A stretch of DNA of 64,000 bases from Camarhynchus parvulus. Its lineage: Eukaryota > Chordata > Aves > Passeriformes > Thraupidae. Positions 41,960-55,180 of the stretch are shown here, piece after piece. Each line of letters begins with the position of its first letter. The first letter of the stretch is position 1. The position numbers were made by a program, and so were the translations under genes. The stretch spans positions 55,373,993-55,437,992 of the forward strand of contig NC_044573.1 of the NCBI RefSeq assembly GCF_901933205.1. The letters run 5' to 3'. A model generated the notes under the pieces. The model ran no database searches. It was not told where the DNA came from and saw only the letters and a program-made list of their open reading frames with translations.

Positions 41960-44688
41960 GCGTTGCACTGTGATTCAAACAAAGCTTCAGGTGGCATATA
42001 CTACTGCTAGCAGTGCTAATTTGATTTCCATAGAAGTCAGGTAATTTCCCAGCTGTGTTGCTTTTGATGGACAATTTCCTTCTCAGCTGAGTACAAGGAT
42101 TGTACTCAACTTGTGCCTCCTCTGCGACGTGTCAGAAAATTAGTGGTGAAAAGCACTATGAAAGAGTGCGTTACTGCAAATATACCACATGATAGCCTAT
42201 CAAATGGGAATAATGGCACTGCAGATTGATTTTGAACAGCACATTTGGGAGTTGCTAAGGATGTCCATTGCACAGTAAACATCTACTGCTGCCTGATATC
42301 TCGTTTGTCTGCCACTGACAACAGATTTTGAATCCATTAATGAACAACTTCCAAAATACACTTTTTGCAGCCTTTATCTAAGAGTGTGTGAAGTAACTTG
42401 TGATATAAGTTAAATAAACTCTTCAAAATATGCAGCCCCCCCAAATCAGTCTCCTTAATTTAAGGTCATTTCTGACGTAGCTTATTTATCTTTCATGAAT
42501 GCCTCAAGGCATAAGTAGGTACACTAAGAAATCAACAACCACTTTTACAATTGGGTAATTGAGTCTGCAAATTGCAGTTAATATCCTCAATTCCTGGCTA
42601 TCAGCTGAAGGCATTATTCAGAGGAGATGCTTGATCTGAAGGGAACAGATGAGAAAGACTGAAAATAGCTAAGTGTGCATATGGCATTCAAATGAACACA
42701 AAAATTTCTATAAGAAGAGAAGTAAGACATTACTTGGAAAATTATTACATATTTTGATTAATGGAGATGTAAACCAGAATTATTAAATAAAAATCAAAAC
42801 TTTTGAAGTCTATCCGCTGGAAGGAAAAACAAAGATTGAGAACATGGCTTTGGAGACAAGATAGAAAATAATATGCCACCTATGAAATGATATGCAAAAT
42901 GGGCAAGTAAGAAAGGGGCCCTTCACGGCAAGAGAAACAACCAGATGCTGTGAATCACAGCAACTCTCAGATGCCAACAGGGTGGAGAGCCAAAAGACTA
43001 TTTGTTACTTGCTGCCAAAGGGTATAAAACAAAGCAGCACATCTAGAACCAACACCTGGTGCCTACTCTGAATACACCTGTCTTGATGCCTGGATGCGGG
43101 AGGTGATGTGCACAGGTGTGTCCTGGTGCTTGGCAGTATGTGGCAATGACAGCCAGAGTAACTGAAAATTAGTTTATTTTCCCATCCTAATTTTGCCTCA
43201 ACATTTGCTGCACTGTTGCAACATTATTTTTTATATCTAGGAAAGCTATTTATTCTTTGAAGGACATGTGGGAAAACAGTACAGGGAGAAGAAACAAGTG
43301 CTGTGAGGTGAATGAGAGGGCCTGGAAAAAAAAGGGGGAAATATGTCCTGTGCAAAAGGGGTGGTACCAAAGCCACTTGGGAAAACAGCAGGAAGCAGAG
43401 AAAAACACTAGCTAAACTAACAGACAGATCTCATCTGCAAAATGCAAAGAACAGAGGCTCATGACTTCAGAAGATAATTGCTAAAAGATAGAAACAATGA
43501 AGCAGCAGTAATGACATTATAGACTCCTTATACCTCTCTGAGACCTGAGAACAAATGCCATTTATAATGCAGTACAAGCAACATCCATCTCTGTAGCCTG
43601 AACTTCAGGAACAATTCTGCCCTGGTGCCTGTGAACTAGGAGAAATTCCAATTTTGAAGACCTCAAAGTCTAAATAGCCAAAGCAAGCAAGAAAAGGAAT
43701 TTAAAGATATTGAGGGTTTCTGAGAACTGCATTTTTAAAGCTGCAGTAAAGAACTACTTATTAAGAATTTATCATATGCATCTTAAAACCCATTCTCAGT
43801 GGAATTAGGAATCAATATGCCATTGCATCCAAAGCCAGATAATTTTAAATGTAATTAATCTTTTCTTCCATGGAAATTATATAGAGCTGTTAGAATTATA
43901 TGGGGCTGAAAATAACATTATTTACACCTGATTGCCTTTCACCCCTCTTTTTTGGAAATGGTTTTCTTTCATTATTTCTACAGATTAAAAAAAATAAATT
44001 TCAGCAGCTAATTTCCTCTGAAAGTCTATGCCTCCTATAGTTACTTTCACAGTTGGACTGAAGTGCATCACAGGATACACAAACCAGAAAAAGAATGGGT
44101 CCCAGATGCATTCACCTTAAATAGGCATATTCTTTCCCATTTTATCTTGGAACACAAAAAAGTCAATTAGTTCTTAACTTCGTTATTTTTCCATAAGAGT
44201 ACAAAAATCCATAGAGTTTTGTTAGTTTTCTGTTGGTTTAAAACAGCTCCTGCAGCTTCACTCATCATTTGTAAGAAACTGCTGTCCTGTAGCAGCTGCT
44301 TTTAACACTTCCTCAGTAGAGTAGATTTATCTTTGGAATTTTTCTCTGCAGTAAGTTGCATCAGAGTTATTATACACATGGAATAAAACTAATACAAACT
44401 ATTTGACAATGCTTCCCCATGACCTTCACTGGTGATGAACACACCAACCCATCTATTTAGAAAAGCAGACCTAATGACGGCATCAAAGAGAGAACAGATT
44501 CAGATTGTCTTCCTCTGAATAGCTGGAGGTTTCTCCTCAATTTACAAACAAGTGTAGCAATTTCAATTTAATGTGGTCCCGTAGGTAATTTTACCTCATG
44601 CAAAATGACACACTAACGCAACACAACCAACAGCACTGTCCCAAACAAGAGAGGTCTTTACAGTTAAAATTGATTTAGCTGAAGGTTT

Positions 44689-44720
44689 GAATTCATTTTA
44701 TAATGAATTCATTTTATAAT
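44689..44720. repeat. Perfect 16-bp tandem duplication
   Basis: Two identical adjacent copies of gaattcattttataat at 44689-44704 and 44705-44720, followed by another ga. It lies in the terminal intron. Confidence 0.95.
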
Positions 44721-46043
44721 GAAAGCAAATGTATTTTATGCACTTGGCAACCTTTCCTCCAAACTTTCCTTTAATTTGTCAACTTTTTCTATTAATTTGT
44801 CCACAAGAAATTCCTTGAGGCTTCACACAAATCGCCCTTCTACTTTCTTTTTGTTGGTTTTCACTAAACTACAGAATAAACTTTACTGGAGGGCAAAGCA
44901 CAATTTACCAAAACAATTTTAAGAAGTGGGAGCTCATTCTGTGGCAAAGGCTAAATTATGTCTTCCAAGAATCACATTTGGCAGGAGTCTTAATACAGCA
45001 GACTGCCTTGGTTTCCAGAGGTTACGTCTGAGTTAAGAGAGAGCCAGCAACACCAGCCCATAAACAGCAACACAACATGTGAAGGAGAGCTGGAGCAGAG
45101 AGCTGAAGCTCATGAAAAGTTCAGGACCTTCAGAGATTGAATTTAGGATGTAAAAGCTGCTTACTGCTCAAGCAAATACTATTAAGAACACACCTTTCAT
45201 TCAGTACATTCCCTGGCTCACTCATGCCTGGAAGAAGCCAGAAGTTTCTAACTGACCTCCCTCCCCACCCTCTGTCCTTTCTGAGGAGCCTGGAAGAAGA
45301 AGACATAGTGACTCTAATGCAAAGGGATGTAACACTTCATACTCAAGGAGTAAAATGTGGATTTGAGTGACACAGAGATGGGGCCAGCAAGTCTCCCCTT
45401 TACACCCACACAGGCAGAAGGAGGGAGGCAACAACACACATTTTGAGGGTACTCATGCTCCTGCTCTTCTGCAAAGGTGTTGCTGGCACATGGAAACACT
45501 TCCATTCCTTCAATGAACTCAGGAATATTGGCATGAACATTTTGAAATTCTGACCACACAGAAAAATCCCACATTTGGATACACATGCTTTTCAGTCCAG
45601 GACTGATCCCAAGAACAGCATGTATGTGATTATTGGTTGGTTTTGTTGTTTGGGGTTTTTTTGTTGTTTTTTTTAATATACAACTTCCTCCTGGCTGGAT
45701 CCCTAAAGTTGTAAATTACACATTCCATGTTTAATGTATGCCATAATCTTGTTTGCCATTTTGTTTCCACAAAATGTTAAGTTTTATGGTTTCAACAACA
45801 TAGCTAAATTTTCTCCACTTAAATAAAGCCCTTTAATTGAAATTTATTCTCATGCATATCCTGAACTGAAACCGAAAACTATTTATATTTGAAGGACTAG
45901 AAAGAATATTCTTAATTTCTGCAATGCAATGATTCAATTTTTCTTCCTCCACTAGCTTTTCTGCTTCCCAGACTGGACACATCCCATCCTTTATGTCAAA
46001 CACGTCAAAATAAAAACTGCCCCCAGGTGCCAAAACAGCTCCC

Positions 46044-46142
46044 AGGAGGAAAAAAAGAGAGGAAAAAAGTGGGAGGAAGGGGAAAAAAAAGAAAAAAAAA
46101 GAAGGAAGAGATGGAAAAGGTGGAAAAAAGGAGGAGAAAGAT
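46044..46142. repeat. Purine-only (GA-rich) tract
   Basis: Nearly pure A/G on the + strand for about 100 bp, with runs of A and GGAGG, interrupted by only a few T. Such homopurine tracts can form triplex or slipped structures. It is the pyrimidine strand in the MTHFD1L transcript. Confidence 0.9.
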
Positions 46143-46162
46143 TAGGCTTTTGACCACTATAA

Positions 46163-46224
46163 TGAAGATATGATAGTCATCTATCATAAATCTATCAAAT
46201 CTATAATCTATCAAAATCATATCA
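46163..46224. repeat. Degenerate ATCTATCA repeat with inverted symmetry
   Basis: Contains atctatca four times with variation, flanked by gatatgat near 46166 and atcatatc near 46216, which are exact inverted complements. Together they could fold into a weak hairpin. Confidence 0.7.
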
Positions 46225-46789
46225 ATTTGCTGCAATGACATGTACTAAAACGGAACACAAGAAAGGCGTGGTTTAATGGGTAAAAAATGCATACATTTTC
46301 AATGCAGTCCACAATCCAAACAAAATGTGGGTAAACAACAGAATGATGACTCCTAATACTCTCTAATGTCAGCAGAAATCTCTCCAGTTACAGAGAAATT
46401 TTCCACAAATACCTGATGATCAAACTAAAAGCACCCTTCTATTAACAAATTCATTCCCACAATTTACATTTTTCTGTACTTACAAGGAAATTCTTCTTAC
46501 ATCACATGATGACTGCTTCATTCATTGCACTCCACCTCCAGTAATAACATTATGAATTAAGTCAAACATGTATAAACCAGTGGGTGGAAAACTGCCTTTT
46601 CAACATAAATACACAGAAATCCTTAAAACACTTCCAACAAGAAAGAGATACCACTCAAAAAATGCTGGTCAATGGCAAAGATAAATAGGAACTGATCTGT
46701 ATAGCAAATACATTTCCTCTGAATACTGATACAGGGCATTCAAGAGCAGGAATGCTCCCTGTTGAGGTTGGCTGTGAATGGCATTTACA

Positions 46790-47520
46790 GAAGTTCAACA
46801 AGGTTCAAGCGCGTGTCCTACACTAGGGTGACAACAAGCCCAGGCAGTGCCATGGGCTGGGGGAACAGCAGCTGGAAAGAGGAGGACCTGGGGGTGCTCA
46901 TCAACAGCAGCTGAACATGAAGTGGCCAAGAAGGGTCAGTGGCACTCTGAATCAGCAATAGTGTGGCCAGCTGGAGGAGGGAAGTGATTATTCCCCTGCA
47001 GTGAGGGCACACCTGGAGTGCCCTGTCCAGTTCCAGGCCCCTCACTACAGGAAGGACATAGAGGTGCTGGAGCGAGTCCAGAGAACGGCAACAGAACTGG
47101 TGAAGGGTCTGGAGCACAAGTCTGATGAGCAACTGAGGGAGCTGGGGATGTTTAATCTGGAGAAGAGGAGGCTCAGGGGTGACATTACTGCTCTCCACAG
47201 CTCCCTGAAAGGAGGCTGTAGCCGGGTGGGGGTTGGCCTCCCAGGCAACCAGCAACAGCATGAGAGGATATAGCCTAAAGCTGCACCAGGAGAGGTTCAG
47301 TTTGGATATTGTGAGGAATTTCTTCACAGAAAGGGTGATTAGAAATTGGACTGGACTTCCCAGGGAGGTGGTGGAGTCACCGTCCATGAAGGTTTTTAAG
47401 AAAAGACTGTAAGAGGCACTCAGTGCCACGGTATAGTTGGCAAGGTGGTGTTAGGTGACAGGTTGAAATTCATGATCTCAGAGGTCTTTTCCAAACTAAC
47501 TGATTCTGTGATTCTGTGAA
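46790..47520 (+). mobile_element. CR1 LINE 3' fragment, 5'-truncated
   Basis: A 5'-truncated copy of the avian non-LTR retrotransposon CR1, in + orientation and so antisense to MTHFD1L. Seen: a decayed C-terminal part of the reverse transcriptase ORF, with peptides such as [13 protein letters not shown] and [13 protein letters not shown] in the frame at 47001-47273. The 3' UTR follows, and the end carries two copies of the octamer attctgtg at about 47503-47518, which is the CR1 hallmark tail. Compared with CR1 as I know it, the copy lacks pieces around 46830-47000 and has stops and frameshifts, so it is dead. The 203-residue open frame on the opposite strand (46818-47429) is an antisense shadow of the element. 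The exact 5' limit is uncertain by tens of bases. Confidence 0.93.
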
Positions 47521-49714
47521 AAGAGTAAAACTGTAGGAGAGCAGAAGCACTATTTATATAACATCCTTTCAAACAGGCACATATCCTACATAGTAGTAAC
47601 ACTCTTGGAAACTGAAATTGGATCTGAGCTGAAACCACGAGCTGGATGGTGAGAAAAATCTGCAGGACAGCCTTCTGAACAACCACTGGCTGAATGAAGC
47701 CTGGAGATGCTCACAAGAGAACTCTACTGTGAGCAGGGAAATTGGGCATTTATAATAAAATATGAAGAGCACTGCATGTAAGATACCAAACTAGCTTTTG
47801 TTTTCCAGGAAAATAACCACAGACTCCTGTATTTTTGGGCTATTTCATGAATCAAAGAAAGGTAAAAGTCACAGCTTTGTCATGCAGCTTCCTTGCACAA
47901 ACTCTCAGATTAGCAGTGAGCCCCAGCAGTTTTTGAGAGCTGTGCAAATGCAGTAACTTTTGAGCAGCATGAGGCAAATGTTGCAAATGGAACTGGGAAA
48001 AAACAACTCACTGGTACCACCTATGTGATGTTAGCTACTTCTTTTTTGGGGGTGCATTTGTCATATTATGTTATAAATAGCATTGCCTAAAAGAAAAAGA
48101 AGTGTAATATAAATCAACACCACTGAGATTCCACCTGTCTCAGGTGTCCCCAAGTACACTTCTCCAGAAGTATTTCTGCCCCTCACAGCTGACTGAAAAT
48201 AAGGAGCCAAGCAGGAACTCTTAAGCGGTGTTGAATTTCATGTTTTTTTTGTGAAAAAATATAAGTGAAAAGTAAAACCAAGCCAGGAGATTTATTTTCA
48301 CTTATCTAAGTTAATCTTAAAAAAGACTAGAAACACTACAACAGGTTTCTACAGGTGACAAATTGTCATAGTTTTTCCAGCCTCAGTCTACTTGTTGTTT
48401 TTACAGAGTGAGCAAGTAACAAACCCAGATCATCTCAGTGTAAGAGCTTACTGATGATTTACTAAAAGGCAAACACATTTTCTACATTTCTCTGCTGCTT
48501 TTGCTCATGGTATGCTCATTTGATTGTGACACTGAAACCAGAAGGCCACCTCAAGACACTCAATATTCAGTGTTTGTAGGGTGTCAGTCTGGCAGGTGCC
48601 TTACAAGATACAAAAAATTTGCCACTTCAGTGAGAATTATGAAGCACCCCTTTCCCATGCAACAATGCAGCTTTCTCATCCATACTCATCCATGCTCCTT
48701 TATAGACTGCTTTTGAGTATAAAACCAGAATTTAAGGAGAATCAGAGCAAGATTTTCTGAAGATTGCAGGGGATATAAATGATTTTTCTATGACTATAAC
48801 AAGCCTCCACATATTTAATCATTGATGTGTTGGTTGCTAAATGATGATTGAAAAATAGTATCTTTATGCCATTTTGCTTATTTGTAAAAAACACAAACAG
48901 TTGATTTGGACTCTACCACCCTTTTAAAATTGCTGTAGACATGTAGTCTCCAACTAAAAAAAGTGAAGTAAAAAAGAGACATGAAAAAGTAATCCCGGAG
49001 CGGCTGAGCAGAAAAGGAACCATGACCTGATTACCTAATTCTCACTGCTTTTCCTGAAAGCATGTACTCTGACTGAGGTTAACTTTAGACTCAAAGTCTT
49101 CAGAGCATTGCTGATCTTGAAGTAGGACAGCTTGTGCAGAACTTCAACATTTCTAAAATACTTTCTTTCCAATTGCAACATTCTTATATATGACTGAATA
49201 GCTCATTCTGAATTTCTTCATGTCACTACCTTTTCTTATTAAGCCTAAAGCCCAGCTCCTTATGTTGTCTAAAGAAACATGGTTATTAAACAAAGACGCT
49301 GCGGTCAGGCACTCCAGCCTAAAATATCATGCAATTATAGAATTTTATCTTCTAAAAATATGGAGTCCCTAGAGAGAAACTGTTTAGCTTACTAGCTCCA
49401 AACTTTGACATGTTATTAAAAAACATTATTAAAAATGTGAAACCAGTTAAAACGACTGTTCCATTTGTATCAGGCATTTTTATATGACTTCAAGAAAAGC
49501 TGCCAGGCACTAACATGTAAAGCGTCAAGCACCGGTATAGCTAGCATGGGATTATCATCCACTGGATGGTTATGGAGGTTAGAGTCAAAATTACCTCAAA
49601 GAAGATAAACTTTGCTGTCAAAGTGAACTCCCACCCATCTGGTGCCACATCTCGGATCTTTTGCAGCTGTCCCAGATAGCAGCACTGTCAGGCATGTTTC
49701 ATTGGGAATACTCT

Positions 49715-49972
49715 CCTGACACTCCTTCCTGCCATTCCCTCGGGTCCTGGCACTGGTCACCAGAGAGGAGTTGTAGACTGCAATGAGGTCTTCCCCTCAG
49801 TCTCCTCTGCCGTTCATTTCAGAAACCAAGTGATTTCAGCTGTTCCCCATAAGGCTTCTGCTCCACACCCATCACCATCTTCATAGCTCTCCTCTGGATG
49901 CTCTCTAATAGCTTTATAACCTTTTTTTTTAACGTGGCACCCAAAATGGCACACAGGACTTGATGTGAGGCC
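49715..49972 (-). mobile_element. CR1 LINE fragment, truncated at both ends
   Basis: A CR1 fragment in minus orientation. The + strand shows the reverse complement of CR1 ORF2. The recognised blocks are the CCCTCGGGTCCTGGCACTGG and ACTGCAATGAGGTCTTCCCC types, then the ATAAGGCTTCTGCTCC and CTCTCTAATAGCTTTATA blocks, then the GGCACCCAAAATGGCACACA type. It lacks the 3' UTR and the octamer tail. It has many substitutions and a T-run insertion near 49922-49930. It appears older and more diverged than the CR1 copy at 46790-47520. Weak similarity may extend below 49715. Confidence 0.85.
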
Positions 49973-52900
49973 AAGCGTGTCAAAAGGTAACGCTCTGTTC
50001 ATGGCATTTCATCATTTCATAAGTAAAGAAAGGTTGCTCTTTTCAAAGCAAACCCATTACCACTTATCAAAAGGAAAATTCAGCATGCCAGCATTTGTAC
50101 ATTTTGTATTTTTAAAAATAAGGACACATGAGGAATATCTCAGGAAATACTTTAGAATTTTTATGTGGGCGGGTGGGTGGAGTAGGGGAGGAGTAGAAGC
50201 ATAACTTTATCTTTTAGCATTGTGTACAGAATGTAGGTCAGCCTACTCCAATGGAAATACCCCATGCTGATTTTTCACATTCTTAGACATAAACATCTCA
50301 TGATTTTGTAGGCCAGGAAATTGTGAATTTTATTCATGGTCCGGTCCCAGAATTGTCAGGGGGACCTTACTGTTTGTACCTCTGGACTCTTTATTTAAAA
50401 AAAAAAGTAAAAATTTTGCTTGTCTAGCAAATTACTAATACAAAGAGATAGTATGGAAATGTTGAGGATTACAGCTTCAATAGTCCATGTCACAACATAA
50501 TAAATCAGAGAAGCTCAGTTTCTAACTTCTCAGTACATACTATTTTGTGCATAACAAATGCAGGATGCATTTATTTCAATATAAAACAATCTGGAAAATG
50601 TCCTTCCTTCCCTGTAAAAGCTATTTGTTAACTAATAATAGATATATGTTTTACATCTAAAATTATAGCCTATTTTTAACCTCACATTGTCATACAAAGT
50701 TTATGGAGAAAATACTTAAAAAAAGGAAATCAGAGTCCATTTCCCGTTTTAACAAGGATAATCCCTTGACCAGAAGGCACAAATATTCATCATTCTTTAA
50801 TGTTAATTAGCTCACTGTTTATTTTATATGCCACAATTTAACGAAAGAAAGCAAGATGCTGGGAACATTATTAAGTTCAAAACATCTTTCACCTTATTTA
50901 TCCAGAATTCAATAAAACTGTTCAGTCACAGACTTGCAGCCTCCAGCTAGGTTCCTGCTATCAGCCCTAAATCATTTTTAGAGTTTCAGTAAGTTGCCAA
51001 GCTCAAATATACAGCTATCTACATCTGCTAGGTAGTTTGTCTTACTGGACAATCTGGAGAAATTTCACTCACTTGAGCCAAACTGTAAAGTTTCTCGCTG
51101 CTATCAAGGAATCAATCTTTTTAAAATTTGAAAATCAGCATTTGAAAAGTGCATCTGTACGAACGTTGAAAGGACAATGGTTTTTTTCCTTTAGGTGAGC
51201 ATAAGATAGCTTCTCAAAAAAATTGCACATAGTTTAAAAAAGTAACTACTTATTCCTTAATGAATGGCTGAATCTCTAAATTTCTCATTTAAGCCACAGA
51301 GAACCTTTTCAGAAATTTCACTTTCTTCAACTGAGGAAGCTTATCAGGCTGAACAAGCAAAAATAGGGAGCATGAAACATAATTTCATTTTTTCCCTATA
51401 CAGAGGAACAGCAGAAAGCTGGAAGTGACAGGATGGCTGCTACTACCACACTGAACCATGACAGGCAGCAGCAATACCCATCCTGCCCCAAAGCAATCAG
51501 ATTCAGTGGCTCCTCTGTCTGGTAGTGTCAGCCTCTTCCCACAGCAAGTCACCCAAAATATCATGAATGGGAGAAGAAATACCTGGCTGCCCTCTCTAAT
51601 GTTTAAGTCTGTATATCTTCCACATGGGTAGCATAATCTAACCATTAACATCGCTGTTTCAAGGCATTCCATAAACTGATTTTTGAGCTCTTCACATCTG
51701 ATCAAAATCCACATGTACCAGGCTGATTGGATGAGCTCTAAACCAAACCCATTTACCTGCTCTGGACACACATCAGGTGTGCCAACCAGCAGGGTCAGAG
51801 CTGCAGGCTGGGACCAGGGTGGGCAGGCAGCACTGCTGCACCACAGAGAGGCTGCCACGATTCACCCACCTGCTTCCCTCTTTGCCCTGCAGAACACCCA
51901 GCAAGAGGCATTCACTAACTGCTCAGACTTGCACGTGCCTGCATTCCCACTGCAACATCCCTATTTCTTCTGTGAAGTCATGCATAAAATTCAAGGGCAG
52001 TTGTCCAAAATTGGTGCTGGCTTCTGTCCAAATTGCACTTTTAACTGATACATCTTTGTTAAAAGCAAGCCCTGAGCAAATAAGCTAATGTACATCATTT
52101 AAAGAGCCCTACTCTCCATATGGATTATCAGTCTCTTGTTTTTCCCTTCTTAACTGATGCAGCCATATCCATTCTTATCGGGGATCATGGACTGTAAATC
52201 AGAGACAAGGGAATGAAACAGAGGAATGATATACCCAAACTGGTTATGATCACAGGTAGGATCTTAATGACTCCCAGGCTCCCTGAAGGCCCTGAGCAAA
52301 GGATGCTTTCCCAGAGATGCACCTTTGGCTCCACGTGCACTCCAGGTGATTCCCATTTGCCTGCACTGATGGCATCTGCAAGCCTAAGCTGCACTGAGTT
52401 CATTACATACAACTTCCCAGCTCTGATGAGAGCAAGACATTCACAACCACCACAAACAAAACTGCTCCAGAGCATAATGAGCTCTCTTGGTTCCTGCATT
52501 GCTCAAACGTGTCTGCGCTGGCCAGGCACTGCCCGTGATCAGTGAATCTGTGCTGCCTGGGCTGCTGTGCCGAGTCAGCTCCTCTTAACTGAAAACATCT
52601 GCTCCAGCACTCCTGAGCCTGGCACACTAGCCTGGGAAATTCCTCTGCAGCTGCTCTGAGCTCTGATCCACCATGCCTTCCATGCCCTTTCACATGTAAA
52701 GCAAAGGAGGTTAGGAAAAATTCCCTCAAGAGATGGGAGACCATCAAAATGCATTTTCAGGGAATTAGTCTGAAACTTTTTCTGGCTAAAATGAAACATG
52801 AAAGTCACCTCTTGTAGCTGTAAATAAGTTTTAAGTTTACCTATTCAGATAAACTACTTTAGATTAACACTGACATGTCTAAGAGCTTAAACATAATGTT

Positions 52901-53929
52901 ACATTTCTATGGATGTATTTAATATAAATATACTTGGAAAAGATGACAAAGGAAACCTGATTGATACTAGAAATACACTTAGTCCATTTTTGTCACTAAA
53001 AAGTTAATTTTATTTAAAACCAAATTTAAACATTTGCATTAAAAAGTCTCTGACAAGGCTTAAAATATGGTAAGATGGGAAAATTATTTTGGAAAATAGT
53101 GGACACTGGATACAAAGAAATAATTTCACAGGAGTCATACAAGAATTGCTTAAAATGGAGGTTATAGTAAGAAAAAATATCATCAAAACTAAATATTAAA
53201 TAGCTTACCAAACCACAGGGTCTATTTTCTTATTTGATATGTTATCTAGTGATTTCATCCTGTCCCAAAAAAACAGGTTTTCCTTCAACAATTCAGTTCA
53301 CTGAATAACATACATACACCCCCACAAAACTTCTTTTTTCTTCTCAGTAGAAAACAAATCAAAACTATTCATTCATTTCTCTAACTACAAGTGCTGGCCC
53401 TCAAGGAATGTAAGGTTAGGTGGAATAAAGCAATAATAAGGTACCAATTTAATCTGATCAGCAATGAGACATGGTCCTTCATTCAGAAAAGGCAATATAT
53501 AGTACATTATTATGATGTAGGTTAAATAATGCATACTAGCAAACAAACAGCAGCCAAGAGTGACAGCATGAACTATACAGGATCTAAGTAAGTGTTTTGC
53601 CTTTATTATCTGTCAAGATGTGGCAGAGGAGGAAGAGAGGTTGGTTTGTGGGGTTTTTTGGGTGTTGTTTCGGGTTGTAAGAGAGTATTTTACCATATGC
53701 CTGTGTCCCAGCCATGGTATGGAGGTACAGTGATCCAAAGCAAAGTATATTTACTCTGTATTTCCAACAAGCACTGGTTTATCCACATCCGTTTAAAACA
53801 GGTGAATGAAACAGTAAATACACAGACTATATGAAAATTTCTACCATTTAAATACATTCTTTTCTATTCCCTTTCAAAAGTTACAGAAATTATAATGATA
53901 TTTTCAAGCCAGCTGAACTCTACTCTTTT

Positions 53930-55180
53930 CCTCTTAAATTAAAAAAAAATCCTTAGTCATCAGAAAGGCATGTTCTGCTCTCCTGTAACTACATTCATTA
54001 CTCACATGACTTCTTCCTGCCCAGATCTTAGGTCATCTCATTGTTTTAACTAATGCTTTTGGAACATCTTCCAAGCTCTTTAACCCTTGTGGTTTTTATG
54101 TCAGTGTCCTCTTCCAGTTCTCCATGTACATCTTGGATGTGTCTCCAAATAATTTCACAGGTATTTCTTCCCATCAGTACAACTCTCAGTTTTTTCCTTT
54201 CCAGCCAATTCCATCTCTCCAATCCTGCCCTCAATCTTCTATTCCCATCTTCTGATCACAAATGGACACTGCCATCCTTGAATTTTAACCGCCTCATAGT
54301 CCACACACCTGGGATGTTTGCAAAGGCAAACCATTCCATTATAATCTGCAACTTTTTCCTCAGCCCTTCAGCTAAATCATTCACTTAGGACTATTTCTGC
54401 CTCATCTACAGAGACCCTCCCCTCTCTGGTCAGCCCAATACCATCACAACCACATCATGCAATGGCACCAAGGGCCAGAAGTGGATTGTCTGCTATTACA
54501 CTAACCTCAGCCTACTAACTAACCTCTCAGCCTCTGGCTTTTAGACACAACAAACTGAAGTTGATTGTCCCCACTCTCACTTCTAGCCATCAATCATACC
54601 TATCTGGTCACCCCCAGTCCATCAACCCTATCCTGAATAATTCCTCAGCCTTCCCCCAAGTAGAACATCATTCAGCATTTCTGTGTGTGCATAGCTGGTC
54701 ACTGGACAGGAATGATGCAGCCTTTGTAATTCAGAAAACCTCTCTCCCTCATCTATCACCTACTGTGATAGATACAAAGGCACAGCATCTAACAGAGGGC
54801 AGCTTTTCTTTCCCTGTTACCAATTTTCAATTTAGAACGAAACAATTGTTAACCTACTTTCCTACAAGAGTTGAACTTCATGGCTTTCCTTTACTCTCAC
54901 TGCTTACACACTTCTTGCAGCTATCTCAAAACCAGCCCACAGAGTCTGTGAGCACCCAGCTTTCACAACTAGCTGTTCTGAGCACTGCTACAGCACAGCA
55001 ACTATCCAACACCAAAGGCACTTGCCAAATGCCACATCCCCAGGGACATTTTTTGGACCAAGAGTGGTCCGAATACCTAGAAGAGCTTAAATCCTTTGTA
55101 AACAATACAAAATTGAACTGTAATCTAAATGTTTTACAAAGCAAATATAAACCTCCCCATCATTTCTGCTTTTGAAATGC
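53930..55180. other. Pyrimidine-biased intronic stretch with long + open frames
   Basis: The + strand is visibly C/T-rich, with many cttcc, ctctc and tcttcc words, especially at 54000-54700. It contains open frames of 111 codons (54053-54388) and 204 codons (54561-55175). The 204-residue frame is Ser/Gln/Leu/His-rich, without a signal peptide, membrane helix or motif that I recognise. Pyrimidine bias depletes stop codons on this strand, so length alone does not make it a gene. I do not call a protein here. Confidence 0.4.

Noticed and set aside
46818..47429. 203-codon open frame on the minus strand
   Set aside because: It is the antisense reading of the CR1 element at 46790-47520; CR1 coding bias leaves the opposite strand open.
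51385..52545. Cluster of overlapping open frames on both strands (157, 121, 103, 104 and 110 codons)
   Set aside because: Frames overlap on opposite strands in locally GC-richer sequence and no translation is recognised; best explained by composition.
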